DNA of 64,000 nt from Pseudomonas sp. DTU12.3 (GCF_004124275.1 NZ_CP027218.1:2421501-2485500); one strand, 5' to 3'. Shown: positions 35,901 to 44,646, numbered from the stretch's first letter. The notes: generated from the letters alone by a model not told the origin. Numbers and translations: made by a program.

Positions 35901-37424
35901 ACCAAGACCGGTGAAGACGTGAATGTCGCCGGCAGCGGCGCGGGTGGCAGCCGCACCTCCAGCAAAGACAGTTCCACTGCGGTGGTCGGCGGTTATGCCG
36001 GCAGCCAGGGCGTAAACATCAACACTGCGGGCGATGCGCAATTCGCCGGCAACCGTTTCGACGGCGGTAAGGGTGGCGTGAACATCCACACCGGCGGTGA
36101 TCTGGCGCTGAATCAGGCCACTGATCGTCAGCACAGCAGCGACAGCAGCCTGCGCGGCAATGGCTCGCTGACGGTCGGCACCTTGCCGGGCACCGACGGC
36201 ACCAACGTTGACCTCGGCGCCGGGTTCCAACTCGATCACACCGGCAAGCAAACCACTGACACTCAAGCGCACGTGGCAAGTTTCAGCGGCAACGGCGTGC
36301 AGTTGAGCAGCGGCGGCAATCAGACCCAGCAAGGCACGAAAATCGACAGCACTGGCGCCATCGATTTACACGCCTACGGCAAACTCGATCTGCAAGCGGC
36401 CAGCGACACCCACACCGCCACCGGCAGTAATCTCGGCGGTGGCCTGAAGGGCGGTGGTAGCAAAACCAGCAGCGAGAAGAGCAGTGATCAGGGCGCTAAC
36501 CTGAGCGCCAACTTCAACATCGGTCGAGTCAACGAGAACGCGCAAACCCTGACGGGCGGCCAGCTCAACGCCCAGGGCGCTATCGCCTTGAGCGGCGATT
36601 CGGTGCATCTGCAAGGCACGCAAGTCAGTGCGCCAAACGTCAGCATCGACGCGCAGAAGGGCGGTTACGTGCAGGAGTCGGCGCAGTCCACCGATAACCG
36701 CAACAACTGGAACGTCGCGCTGAACGCCGGCGGCAACCTGAGCAAAAGCACGCCCACCGCTGCTGACGAAAAGGCCAGCAGCGATCACGGTTTCAATGCC
36801 GGGGCCCAGGTCGCTGTCGATTATCAGCAAGGCACCTCGCAGCAGAACAGCCAGATCAAGGCTGACACGGTGCTGTTGAACAGTGCGGGTGACGCACAAC
36901 TGGCGGGCGCGCGCATCGACGCGAACCGTGTCAGCGGCAAGGTCGCCGGTGATCTCACCGTCGAGAGCCGTCAGGACTCGCAAACCCAGGCCAAGGTCGA
37001 TATCGATCTGGGCCTGACCGCGAAGAAAACCCCAGCCGATGACAAAGGAAAACTTGCCGGTACCGACTACAAACCGACGCTGAAAGCGCAGGGCGAATAC
37101 GCACACAAGGACAGCGTTGCGCAGGCTTCCGGCATCAGCGCCAGCCAAGGGGTAAACCTTGCCGTCGGCGGCGCCACGCAATTGACCGGCGCGCGGATCA
37201 CCTCGTCAGAAGCAAAGGTCGATCTCGGCGCTTCGAAGGTCAGCAGCAGCGACCTGAACAACCGTGACTACGGCGTCAAAGCCGGCCTCGACCTGCCGCA
37301 CAAAACCGAGGAAAACGCATCGAAGGTCTCCCTTGAGAACGGCAATCTGAAAATCGGTCCAGTTACCCTCAGCGGTCATCTGGACAGCCAGACCCTGCAA
37401 GCGGGCATCGACGAAAAAGGCTGA
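32958..37424 (+). CDS. Filamentous haemagglutinin-like TpsA exoprotein
   Basis: This 1488-residue secreted beta-helix protein has a signal peptide ending AMA-G, then the TPS secretion domain (about 40-260) with APNGSGLSHNQF and the NPNGI motif. Repeated haemagglutinin segments follow, with recurring SGG-x-x-LK and TTATRTNRSS-type units. It ends with LSGHLDSQTLQAGIDEKG. There is no VENN-type pretoxin motif and no toxin-like C-terminus, so an adhesin is more likely than a contact-dependent inhibitor. ATG 32958 has GGAGA upstream and starts the signal peptide; an ATG at 32931 would add nine residues. It is secreted by the TpsB protein encoded upstream. Confidence 0.9.
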   Translation: MPAHTFAFHLSPRGKLRWAIASLFLAVHLPNAMAGGVVVAPGPGGTAQLQTQGGVPIVNIVAPNGSGLSHNQFLDYNVDRQGLVLNNALQAGQSQLAGQLAANPQLQGQAARVILNEVISRNPSAINGAQEIFGRAADYVLANPNGISVNGGSFINTPNANLVVGRPELTDGKLQALSTRDASGQLQIQSGGLRNAEGSINLIAPRIDSQGAISARDQLNLTVGRNQVDYASGQVKTVDPAGNTADGRIDASLFGAMQAGRINIVSTAEGAGVRVGAVQVTGRDGVQIRSAGDLTVSGAAVANSLDVTRAGIRSSQGDVGLHSGKDLTLAATDVSGRDVIAEAKRNLTLTTVESRKLQEKRENWNNSTIGITWETYDRTQTDSETRQHGSQIVASRDAKLSSGKDTELKAAKVEAAKNLSVQSGGDLRLSAATESHTQTDQGNHRKHLWKADWNNSSEEQRSVTSHLKAGNIALQTAALLRSEGAELTSTGDLQLAGQQVEITTATRTNRSSDNRYSGDLVGGGFFGKTGDADKGQTQHQGSKINAAGKLIVKADEVRISGSQVRGGSDASVISDKGSLVIDGVQDTTHSNNHDKDSKFFGISKDESRQNSQDSTTLRSELVSDSNLKLKSAKDLEVAGSTVKAGGALTADAAGDVNVHSAQNTHDSSATTETRGFDAYAKEQTPEQYRAGVHYEDKQQTVTSNDVTQQGSSLSGGSVQVKAGGDVTLKGTQVKSTAGDTTLSGKNVSLLAEQDSHQTRSDTSSTGGGFYYTGGLDRAGSGVDFAHSSVQDSTSKTTAQTTQVQSSGGLHIKADKLATEGAQLKAGNGLQVVANEVDNRAASNSDSSTHAESNWSADIGANVEYKDIARPIAGVVKEVLNGKVPDKDALSNLGQPNVGIDVAVGHGSATKTEQTSNAVVSRFDGGNVAVKVAGTLHDQGSQYNASAGTVNISADRLVADAASNTHSSTDNAVDAKVDVRVYTKTGEDVNVAGSGAGGSRTSSKDSSTAVVGGYAGSQGVNINTAGDAQFAGNRFDGGKGGVNIHTGGDLALNQATDRQHSSDSSLRGNGSLTVGTLPGTDGTNVDLGAGFQLDHTGKQTTDTQAHVASFSGNGVQLSSGGNQTQQGTKIDSTGAIDLHAYGKLDLQAASDTHTATGSNLGGGLKGGGSKTSSEKSSDQGANLSANFNIGRVNENAQTLTGGQLNAQGAIALSGDSVHLQGTQVSAPNVSIDAQKGGYVQESAQSTDNRNNWNVALNAGGNLSKSTPTAADEKASSDHGFNAGAQVAVDYQQGTSQQNSQIKADTVLLNSAGDAQLAGARIDANRVSGKVAGDLTVESRQDSQTQAKVDIDLGLTAKKTPADDKGKLAGTDYKPTLKAQGEYAHKDSVAQASGISASQGVNLAVGGATQLTGARITSSEAKVDLGASKVSSSDLNNRDYGVKAGLDLPHKTEENASKVSLENGNLKIGPVTLSGHLDSQTLQAGIDEKG

Positions 37425-38031
37425 TCCCCAGCGCAAAACCCTGTAAGAGCAAGCCTGCTCGCGAAGGCGTCAGTTCAGTCAGCGAAATGCCTGACTGATG
37501 TGGCGCTTTTGCGAGCAGGCTTGTTCCTGTTTTTTTTGTGCTCGCTGCAAAACGGCAAGGAGTGGTGTTTCCCGTCATGTTCTCGTTTCGGTGACGTAAC
37601 GAAGGTGCATTCGTGTCGAAATTGAAGTAACTCAACCTGCCCAGCTCCTCGTTACGCAGCTGTGGGACATTGAACTGATCCGACTCGAAATTCTTCATCG
37701 GCTTACAACATCCGGATACGCGCCACCGCTGGTCGGGGTTTGCTGGAAAACACCCAGTTGCGCACGGAAACCATCAACGAGTAGTGGTTGGCTGGAAACA
37801 CCCAAGTCGTCTTGACAATGTGAACGAGATCAATGCTAAAGATCTGTGAGTGAGTATTCGAGAGTTTTCGCTATGGTGCAGTGCGACTCAAAGAGATTGG
37901 TTGACATCAATTTGGCATCACGCCATCGTTCCAGGGGTATCCAAGGGCCGTGAATTTGCCCTCGCGGAACTCGGACCAGAGCTAATGAATTTCTCATTTG
38001 TTCGATTTTGTAGATTCTAATGGAGTTGTAA
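37425..38031. other. 607-bp non-coding stretch with a degenerate repeat and no credible gene
   Basis: A degenerate inverted repeat of the GCGAGCAGGCTTG family spans 37443-37528. A short direct repeat of GCTGGAAACACCCA, one copy with an extra A, occurs near 37741 and 37790. Several short frames on both strands are open, but none has coherent codon use plus a ribosome site. From about 37800 the composition becomes AT-rich like the gene that follows, so this may be the boundary of acquired DNA or the remains of lost toxin or immunity sequence. Confidence 0.5.
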
Positions 38032-38757
38032 ATGAGGTTAAGGCGTTTTTTTGCAGTTTTGAAAAATCCGTTGGTTTGGATTGTAAACCTTTCAGCAGCC
38101 TGCTTTTCATGGAAGTACTGGGATTGTTTTTCACCAGACAATGCCGGATGGATGAGCGGCACAGTTACATTGTTTTCTATTGTGGTGCTGACATCATCTA
38201 GTTTCGTGGTCTATTTGCGCAATGATAAGTCTGTTCGTGAATTTCTTCGGGAAAATGGAGCGCGACCTTTTTTTACGACAAATAAATCCTTAAAGAAGGT
38301 TTCTGATAAGCCTTTGCTGATGTATCTTTTTGAAAAAAGCAGCGTGCCAAAGTTTGCTTCGGCAATTTTCTTGTCAAGTGTATGGACCTTTGCTTTCCTA
38401 GCTATTGTCTTGGCAACACCCTCTGATCTCGCGGCCTCCGCTTATTTGGCGAAGTTAATAGCTTGGGTTGGTTTAGGGATCTCAAGCATCATATGGATTT
38501 CTATTTCCGTCAGATTGGGTAGCGCTGAAAGCATAGCGAAAAATAAATGGTTTAGCCTATGCGAGGAACAGCCAAAAAATTCCTATGCACCCATGGGAAC
38601 TGTCAATGGTGAGGTGCTTTGCAAATCTCCTGTACCAGTTGCTAACTGGGGCGATAAGAAACACTACGTTTGTCAAATATCAGCTTTAAATGGACCGAAG
38701 ATGCCAACTAAAGGCGAGGTTAGGGATGCAATACAATGGACTTATATTGAGTCTTGA
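38032..38757 (+). CDS. AT-rich hypothetical membrane protein
   Basis: This 241-residue protein is not one I recognise. Four hydrophobic segments are visible, at about 14-26, 41-60, 103-126 and 138-158, followed by a soluble C-terminal tail of about 80 residues containing two Cys. TGGAG lies six bases before the ATG. Base and codon use are clearly more AT-rich than the neighbours (many TTT, AAA, ATA codons), which suggests horizontal transfer. Its place directly after a TpsA gene is where contact-dependent inhibition loci carry immunity genes, and some immunity proteins are membrane proteins, but no toxin is seen, so this is only a possibility. Confidence 0.65.
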   Translation: MRLRRFFAVLKNPLVWIVNLSAACFSWKYWDCFSPDNAGWMSGTVTLFSIVVLTSSSFVVYLRNDKSVREFLRENGARPFFTTNKSLKKVSDKPLLMYLFEKSSVPKFASAIFLSSVWTFAFLAIVLATPSDLAASAYLAKLIAWVGLGISSIIWISISVRLGSAESIAKNKWFSLCEEQPKNSYAPMGTVNGEVLCKSPVPVANWGDKKHYVCQISALNGPKMPTKGEVRDAIQWTYIES

Positions 38758-38900
38758 TACTTCTATGAGAACTTCAATTACTGGCTCTTCAGTATGAGTC
38801 TTTGATTGATGACTTCGGTTCATAGGGAGACTGGCAAGGGCGTTCGCCCACAGCGTCAAATTTTCTCCCTTTCGATCCGAGGCTGCCTGGTTGGCACGAC

Positions 38901-38934
38901 CACCCATGCAGGGTTTGCAGGCCCTGCGTGGGTG
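38901..38934. repeat. Strong hairpin upstream of fecI
   Basis: CACCCATGCAGGG pairs with CCCTGCGTGGGTG (one T-G pair) around an 8-base loop. It may terminate the preceding transcript, although no T-run follows, or belong to a dispersed Pseudomonas repeat. Confidence 0.5.
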
Positions 38935-39026
38935 CTGTGCTATAGCATGTCAAAGAAGGAATTGCCGGGCTTAATAGGAAGCATTACTATTCACACCCCT
39001 TTCCTCAGCACACCACCCATACCCCC

Positions 39027-39518
39027 ATGCGTCCCCGCAGACCCGGCTTTTTCGAGCATTACGAAGAGTTGATCGGCACCTGGACTCGTCGCCTGCGCAA
39101 TCGCGCGCAGGCCGAGGATCTGGCGCACGACACCTTTGTGCGGGTGCTCGAGTCGGATTCGGCGGCGGTGCAGCAGCCTCGGGCGTATTTGCATCAGACC
39201 GCGCGCAATATCGCCGTCGATGGTTATCGGCGCGAGGATCGGCGGGGCGCCATGGAGTCGGAGGCAATCGATCACGGTGCGTCGTCGTCTGGCGACCCGG
39301 AGCATTACATGCATGCGATCCAGCTGGCCGATTCCATCGAGCGCGCGCTGTCCGAGCTGCCGGTCAATTGCCGGAAGATTTTTGTCTGGCAGAAGATCGA
39401 AGGCCTGACCCAGGCGGAAATCGCCGAACGCCTGGGACTGTCCAAGAACATGGTCGAAAAGTATATGATCCGCACCCTGCGGCATCTGCGTGATCGACTG
39501 GACGGGTTGCAATCGTGA
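39027..39518 (+). CDS. fecI: FecI-type ECF sigma factor
   Basis: This 163-residue sigma-70 family ECF factor has region 2 (about 8-75; RLRNRAQAEDLAHDTFVRVLE and PRAYLHQTARNIAVD) and region 4 (about 100-160; LSELPVNCRKIFVWQKIEGL and TQAEIAERLGLSKNMVEKY). It is followed by fecR and by a receptor very similar to FecA, so it should direct transcription of the receptor gene when signalled through FecR. The ATG at 39027 lies immediately before the conserved start of region 2. No strong Fur box is visible upstream. Confidence 0.9.
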   Translation: MRPRRPGFFEHYEELIGTWTRRLRNRAQAEDLAHDTFVRVLESDSAAVQQPRAYLHQTARNIAVDGYRREDRRGAMESEAIDHGASSSGDPEHYMHAIQLADSIERALSELPVNCRKIFVWQKIEGLTQAEIAERLGLSKNMVEKYMIRTLRHLRDRLDGLQS

Positions 39519-39533
39519 TGGGGTGTGCCGTTG

Positions 39534-39567
39534 AAAAGATCGCAGCCTTCGGCAGCTCTTACAGGGG
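39534..39567. repeat. Single REP unit between fecI and fecR
   Basis: AAAAGATCGCAGCCTTCGGC begins one arm only, without its inverted partner. Its presence within the 88-bp fecI-fecR gap could lower fecR expression relative to fecI. Confidence 0.85.
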
Positions 39568-39606
39568 GCTGTGTGTGTTTATATTCCCGGCCGGACAGGA
39601 CATTCC

Positions 39607-40587
39607 ATGATGGATACTCGTGATTGCGCATGCGGGCAAACAACGGTGCGTGATGATGCGGCGCGCTGGTTTGTGCGTTTGCAGGAGCCGACCGTGGGTG
39701 CCGATGAGCAGCAGCGCTTTGACGCCTGGCTGAATGAACATCCGCAACACCGTGACGAATTCCAATTGCTGCAGGGGCTGTGGACGGCTGCCGATCTGCT
39801 GCCGGCGCCACGTCTGAAAGCTCTGGTCGAGACGCCGAGTCGCCGCGAACGGCGGCCGTTGCTGCGTTATGCCGTGGCCGCCAGTGTGCTGGCGGTAGCG
39901 CTCGGGCTTGGCTTGTTCAGCGGCTTGAATCACCCGGCGGGTTACCGCGACGAGTTCACCACGGCGTTGGGCGAGCGCAGGCATGTGGCGTTGCCGGACG
40001 GGTCGCTGATCGATATGAACAGTCGCAGCCGCTTGCAGGTGCGCTATGAAAAGGATCGCCGGTTGATCGAATTGAGCGAAGGCGAAGCGATGTTCAGCGT
40101 CGAACACGACACGTCGCGACCGTTCGTGGTCGAGACCGGTAACGGCAAGGTCACCGTGACCGGCACGCGTTTCGACGTACGTCGAGACGTGACGCAAACC
40201 CGCGTGGCAGTGGAGCAGGGCACGGTGAAAGTGCAGGGACGCAATGCCCCGGACCATCAATTCATCAGTCTGACCGCCGGCCTCGGCAGCTTTATCGATG
40301 CACAAGGCAATGTCGCGGCAGCCTATGCGGTCAACCCGGCAGAGCTGACCGCGTGGCGCAGCGGCAAACTGGTGTTCAACGACGCCAGCCTCAGCGAAGT
40401 GGCGGCCGAAGTGTCGCGTTATCGCGAGAAACCGTTGACCGTCAGCAACCCCGCAGTGGCCAGCCTGCGCCTGACCAGCGTGTTCAAATCCGACAACACC
40501 GAAGCCTTGCTCAAAGCCCTGCCGAGCATCCTGCCGGTGGCTGTTCGCACGCATGCCGATGGCAGTCAGGAAATAATTTCAAAATAA
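39607..40587 (+). CDS. fecR: FecR anti-sigma / sigma regulator
   Basis: This 326-residue inner-membrane protein has an N-terminal DUF4880 region (DDAARWFVRLQEP), a single membrane helix (about 90-112; LLRYAVAASVLAVALGLGL) and the periplasmic FecR domain (LPDGSLIDMNSRSRLQVRYE, RPFVVETGNGKVTVTGTRFD). The C-terminal FecR/STN-like region would contact the signalling domain of the receptor. It relays occupancy of the FecA-like receptor to the sigma factor. ATG 39607 is used; a second ATG follows at 39610. Confidence 0.92.
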   Translation: MMDTRDCACGQTTVRDDAARWFVRLQEPTVGADEQQRFDAWLNEHPQHRDEFQLLQGLWTAADLLPAPRLKALVETPSRRERRPLLRYAVAASVLAVALGLGLFSGLNHPAGYRDEFTTALGERRHVALPDGSLIDMNSRSRLQVRYEKDRRLIELSEGEAMFSVEHDTSRPFVVETGNGKVTVTGTRFDVRRDVTQTRVAVEQGTVKVQGRNAPDHQFISLTAGLGSFIDAQGNVAAAYAVNPAELTAWRSGKLVFNDASLSEVAAEVSRYREKPLTVSNPAVASLRLTSVFKSDNTEALLKALPSILPVAVRTHADGSQEIISK

Positions 40588-40685
40588 AATTCAGGTTTTT
40601 TTCGAGTTCATCGTCTTCCTGTTCAACTGCAACTGGTTTGCATTAACAGCCGCACACTCTTGCGATCCACAGGACTACGTTCGAC

Positions 40686-43112
40686 GTGAAAAACACCACT
40701 GCCAACAACAAAAAATCCCCTTGGTTACCGCTGGCCCTTGCTCTGGCGGTCAATGCTGCGACGCCGCTGGCGTTTGCCGGTGAAGCGATTCATATCCGCG
40801 CCCAGCCGCTGGGCCAGGCCCTGAGCGAACTGGGCCAGCAAACCTCGCTGCAAGTGTTTTTCAGTCCCGATCTGGTCGCCGGCAAACAGGCCCCGGCGGT
40901 CGAGGGCGACATCTCGCCGGAGCAGGCGCTGCGCCAGTTGCTGCAAGGCAGCGGCTTGGATTATCAGATCAACGAAGGTTCGGTAACCTTGTCACCCGCA
41001 GCGACCTCCGCCGCCAGCGATGGCCCGCTGGAACTCGGTGTGACCGACATTAAGGTAGTCGGTAACTGGCTCGGCGATGCCAACGCCGCCGTGGTGCAGA
41101 ACCATCCTGGCGCGCGTACGGTGATTCGCCGCGAGGCGATGGTCGAGCAGGGCGCGATGAACGTCAGCGACGTGCTCAAGCGTGTGCCGGGCGTGCAGGT
41201 GCAGGACTCCAACGGCACCGGCGGCAGTGATATTTCCCTCAACGTCGGCGTGCGTGGCCTGACTTCGCGTCTGTCGCCACGCTCCACCGTGTTGATCGAC
41301 GGCGTACCTGCCGCATTCGCTCCGTATGGCCAACCGCAGTTGTCGATGGCGCCGATTTCCTCGGGCAACCTCGACAGCATCGACGTCGTGCGCGGCGCCG
41401 GTTCGGTGCGTTACGGGCCGCAGAACGTCGGAGGCGTGATCAACTTCGTCACCCGTGCGATTCCGGAAAAAGCCACCGGTGAAATCGGCACCACGCTGGA
41501 AACCACGCAATACGGTGGCTGGAAACACATCGATACCGCGTTCCTCGGTGGCACCGCCGACAACGGCATGGGCGTGGCACTGTTGTATTCCGGCGTCAAC
41601 GGCAACGGTTATCGCGAGCGCAACAACGGCAACGACATCGATGACGTGCTGCTCAAGACTCACTGGGCGCCGACCGATCAGGACGATTTCAGCCTCAATT
41701 TCCACTACTACGACGCCAGCGCCGACATGCCCGGCGGCCTGACGCAGCAGCAGTACGACAACAAACCGTACGACTCGGTGCGCGACTACGACAACTTCAG
41801 CGGGCGCCGCAAGGACGTGTCGTTCAAGTGGATTCGGCAGATCGACGAGCGCACCCAGGCAGAGATTCTGACCTACTACACCGACAGTTTCCGAGGCAGC
41901 ACCATCGCTGCGCGCGATCAGAAAACCCTCAGTTCCTATCCGCGTTCGTACTACACGCTGGGCATCGAACCACGGGTGTCGCGGGTGTTCGATGTCGGCC
42001 CGACCACGCAGGAAGTCAGCGTCGGTTATCGCTACTTGAAAGAAGCCATGCACGAGCAATCGAGCCGTCTGGCGCTGGTCAATAACGAGCCGGTGGTGAC
42101 CAAGTCTTCTGACGGTCATGTGTTCCAGGATCGTACCGGTGGCACCGAGGCCAACTCGGTTTACATCGACAACAAAATCGACGTCGGCAACTGGACCATC
42201 ACGCCGGGTGTGCGCTTTGAACACATCAGCACTGACTGGCACGATCGCGCCGTACTCGACACCGCCGGCAAACGAGTGCCGGAAAAGAACCGCAGCATCG
42301 AAAGCAACGAACCGCTGCCGGCGCTGAGCGTGATGTATCACCTGTCGGACGCGTGGAAACTGTTTGCCAACTACGAAACCTCGTTCGGCAGCCTGCAATA
42401 TTTCCAGCTGGGTCAGGGCGGTTCGGGTGACAACACCGCCAACGGCCTCGAGCCGGAAAAGGCCAAGACCTACGAGATCGGCACACGCTACAACGATGAC
42501 GTGTGGGGCGGTGAAGTGACGCTGTTCTACATCGACTTCGATGACGAACTGCAATACATCAGCAACGACGTCGGCTGGACCAACCTCGGTGCGACCAAGC
42601 ACCAGGGCCTTGAAGCGTCGGTGCATTACGACATGGCGGCGCTCGATCCGCGTCTGGATGGCCTGACCGCCAACGCCGGTTTTACCTACACCCGCGCGAC
42701 GTATGAAGGCGAGATTCCGGGCTTCAAGGGCCGTGACCTGCCGTTCTATTCGCGTCAGGTGGCGACCGTCGGCTTGCGTTACGACATCAACCGCTGGACC
42801 TATAACATCGACGGTTTCGCCCAGTCGAAACAGCGTTCGCCCGGTACCGGTGTGAATGCCGATGGCAGCTTCAACGGCAACTACATCACCGAGGGCTCGG
42901 CGGACGGGCAGTACGGCGACATTCCCGGTTACGTGACCTGGAACGTGCGCGGTGGCTATGATTTCGGACCGCAGGTGTCGAACCTGAAGTTGGGCGCGGG
43001 GGTGAAGAACGTCTTCGACAAGCAGTACTTCACGCGTTCCAGCGATAACAATTCGGGGATGTATGTGGGGGCGCCGCGCACGTTCTTTGTGCAGGCCAGC
43101 GTCGGTTTCTAA
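40686..43112 (+). CDS. fecA: TonB-dependent ferric citrate receptor with signalling domain
   Basis: This 808-residue outer-membrane receptor has a signal peptide (cleavage about A31-G32), an STN signalling domain (about 35-100; ALSELGQQTSLQVFFSPDLV), a plug (ARTVIRREAM, APYGQPQLSMAPISSGNLDS, GPQNVGGVINFVTRAIP) and a 22-strand barrel ending in FVQASVGF. Long stretches match my recollection of E. coli FecA, for example DKIDVGNWTITPGVRFEHI and SADMPGGLT, so ferric dicitrate is the likely ligand. The only reasonable start is GTG 40686. The STN domain and the upstream fecIR confirm a transmembrane signalling receptor. Confidence 0.93.
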   Translation: MKNTTANNKKSPWLPLALALAVNAATPLAFAGEAIHIRAQPLGQALSELGQQTSLQVFFSPDLVAGKQAPAVEGDISPEQALRQLLQGSGLDYQINEGSVTLSPAATSAASDGPLELGVTDIKVVGNWLGDANAAVVQNHPGARTVIRREAMVEQGAMNVSDVLKRVPGVQVQDSNGTGGSDISLNVGVRGLTSRLSPRSTVLIDGVPAAFAPYGQPQLSMAPISSGNLDSIDVVRGAGSVRYGPQNVGGVINFVTRAIPEKATGEIGTTLETTQYGGWKHIDTAFLGGTADNGMGVALLYSGVNGNGYRERNNGNDIDDVLLKTHWAPTDQDDFSLNFHYYDASADMPGGLTQQQYDNKPYDSVRDYDNFSGRRKDVSFKWIRQIDERTQAEILTYYTDSFRGSTIAARDQKTLSSYPRSYYTLGIEPRVSRVFDVGPTTQEVSVGYRYLKEAMHEQSSRLALVNNEPVVTKSSDGHVFQDRTGGTEANSVYIDNKIDVGNWTITPGVRFEHISTDWHDRAVLDTAGKRVPEKNRSIESNEPLPALSVMYHLSDAWKLFANYETSFGSLQYFQLGQGGSGDNTANGLEPEKAKTYEIGTRYNDDVWGGEVTLFYIDFDDELQYISNDVGWTNLGATKHQGLEASVHYDMAALDPRLDGLTANAGFTYTRATYEGEIPGFKGRDLPFYSRQVATVGLRYDINRWTYNIDGFAQSKQRSPGTGVNADGSFNGNYITEGSADGQYGDIPGYVTWNVRGGYDFGPQVSNLKLGAGVKNVFDKQYFTRSSDNNSGMYVGAPRTFFVQASVGF

Positions 43113-43114
43113 CT

Positions 43115-43145
43115 GATCGTTCCCACGCAGAGCGTGGGAACGATC
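43115..43145. repeat. Perfect 14-bp stem palindrome after fecA
   Basis: GATCGTTCCCACGC and its exact inverted copy flank the loop AGA, three bases after the fecA stop. It is a recurrent Pseudomonas intergenic palindrome and may block 3' exonucleases or end transcription. No T-run follows. Confidence 0.85.
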
Positions 43146-43150
43146 TCAAT

Positions 43151-43227
43151 CAAAAGATCGCAGCCTTCGGCAGCTCCTACCTTGGAATGCGTTTCCTGTA
43201 GGAGCTGCCGCAGGCTGCGATCTTTTG
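43151..43227. repeat. REP inverted pair between fecA and the MFS gene
   Basis: CAAAAGATCGCAGCCTTCGG opens the left arm and the inverted copy ends in GCGATCTTTTG; one arm uses TTCGG and the other GCAGG at the variable position. It separates two convergent genes. Confidence 0.9.
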
Positions 43228-43229
43228 CT

Positions 43230-44381
43230 TCAGACTTTAAGGACTTTGCCGCCAATCGCGACGGCAACCAACAACAGCGCCATCAAGCCAAAGGCAAAAC
43301 TCAAACTGCTGGCATGCGCGACAAAACCGATCACCGCCGGTCCCGCCAGAATCCCCGCATACCCCAACGTGGTAATCGCCGGCACCGCGATGCTTTCCGG
43401 CATCACCGTCTGCTTGCCGACCGCCGTGTACAACACCGGCACGATATTCGAACAGCCGGCGCCGACCAGCGCATAACCGACCAGTGCCGCCTCCCAGCTC
43501 GGTGCAAAGGTTGCCAGAGACAATCCCGCCGCCGCCAACAGGCCGCCAAACAGAATGATCCGCGTGGCTCCCAACTGGCGGACGATGCGGTCACCCATCA
43601 AGCGTCCCGCCGTCATGGTCAGGGCAAACGCGGCATAACCCAATCCGGCATAGGCCGTGTCGATCCCGCGCTCCTGCGCCAGAAACACCGCGCTCCAGTC
43701 CAGCGCTGCGCCTTCGGTGAGAAAGACGATGAAGCACATGCCGCCGATAAACAGCACGATGCCATGCGGTACCGCAAACGCCGGCCCTGAACTTTCACTG
43801 CCGTAGGGCAACATGTGCGGCACGCACTTGAACAGCGCCGCGATCAGCACCACGACCACCACCAGCATTGCCGCCAATGGCGTCAAGCCAAGGCCGAGCA
43901 GGGCGCTGACACCGGCCGCGCCGACAATCCCGCCCAGACTGAACAGACCGTGGAAGCCCGACATCATGTTTTTGCCGCTGGCGCGTTCGACGATCACTGC
44001 TTGCAGGTTCACCGTCGAGTCCACCGTGCCCAAACCAGCGCCGAACATGAACAGCGTGGCCACCAGCGCCGGAATCGACGACACCGTCGCCAGCAATGGC
44101 AGCGCCGCGCAGATCAGTAACGTGCCGCCGGTGGCCACTCGCCGACAACCGAAACGCGTGGCGAGAATCCCCGCCATTGGCATCGCCAGAATCGAACCGA
44201 CGCCCAGACACAACAGCAACAAACCCAGCGTGCCTTCATCCAGTCCGGCGCGCGCCTTGGCGTACGGCACCAGTGGCGCCCATGCAGCGATACCGAGCCC
44301 GGCGATGAAAAAGGCGATGCGCGTGGAGATCTGTTGCAGGCGTCCGGGGACGAAGGTGTCTTGAGGGTTGAGGCTGGTCAT
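43230..44381 (-). CDS. MFS transporter, YbjJ-like
   Basis: This 383-residue inner-membrane protein has about 12 hydrophobic segments. Typical major-facilitator features are GILATRFGCRRV between the early helices and GRLMGDRIVRQLGATR in the second half. The pattern IAFFIAGLGIAAWAPLVPYAKARAG and GFHGLFSLGGIVGAA is that of the YbjJ/fucose-permease-like branch, whose substrates are mostly unknown. It is convergent with fecA and divergent from the DapF-like gene, so probably monocistronic. Confidence 0.88.
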   Translation of the reverse strand: MTSLNPQDTFVPGRLQQISTRIAFFIAGLGIAAWAPLVPYAKARAGLDEGTLGLLLLCLGVGSILAMPMAGILATRFGCRRVATGGTLLICAALPLLATVSSIPALVATLFMFGAGLGTVDSTVNLQAVIVERASGKNMMSGFHGLFSLGGIVGAAGVSALLGLGLTPLAAMLVVVVVLIAALFKCVPHMLPYGSESSGPAFAVPHGIVLFIGGMCFIVFLTEGAALDWSAVFLAQERGIDTAYAGLGYAAFALTMTAGRLMGDRIVRQLGATRIILFGGLLAAAGLSLATFAPSWEAALVGYALVGAGCSNIVPVLYTAVGKQTVMPESIAVPAITTLGYAGILAGPAVIGFVAHASSLSFAFGLMALLLVAVAIGGKVLKV

Positions 44382-44501
44382 ATCAAATCCTTGGCAAAAA
44401 ACATCGCGTCCCCGAAGGACATTGATCCGGCGTCGAGGTTCGATTGCCGTTTATTCGAGGACGTGCTGCCGACATCCTAACCTGTGTTGCACACCACGAC
44501 C

Positions 44502-44596
44502 TGCAGGAGCTGCGGCACGCTGCGATCTTTTGATGTTTTCTTTGAAGATCTGGATCAAAAGATCGCAGCCTCGTTTCACTCGACAGCTCCTACAGG
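44502..44596. repeat. Variant REP pair (TTTCACTCGACAG arm)
   Basis: The left arm is a degenerate GCAGGAGCTGCGGCACGCTG. The right arm carries an altered head, GCAGCCTCGTTTCACTCGAC, in place of GCAGCCTGCGGCAG. The same altered head occurs at 54042-54128, so it is a second REP subtype rather than a random mutation. Confidence 0.8.
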
Positions 44597-44646
44597 TGAT
44601 TGCGGTTTAAAGTGGGGACTTCGACAACAGGGTACGAGGGCGGGTG

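Noticed and set aside
32940..36332. A 1130-codon open frame on the minus strand opposite the TpsA gene.
   Set aside because: It is a shadow of the plus-strand gene, whose signal peptide, secretion domain and repeats are clear; the minus frame has low-complexity sequence and no ribosome site.
37369..37698. A minus-strand frame beginning MKNFESDQFN with a TGATG junction.
   Set aside because: It overlaps the end of TpsA and a degenerate repeat, and the upstream frame is too short to be a gene; possible but not supportable.
38973..38991. AATAG and CTATT arms upstream of fecI, considered as a Fur box.
   Set aside because: The match to the Fur consensus is poor (only a short dyad), although iron control of fecI is expected from the family.
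38806..39072. An 88-codon plus-strand frame before fecI.
   Set aside because: It spans a strong hairpin and runs into fecI in another frame; no ribosome site or domain supports it.
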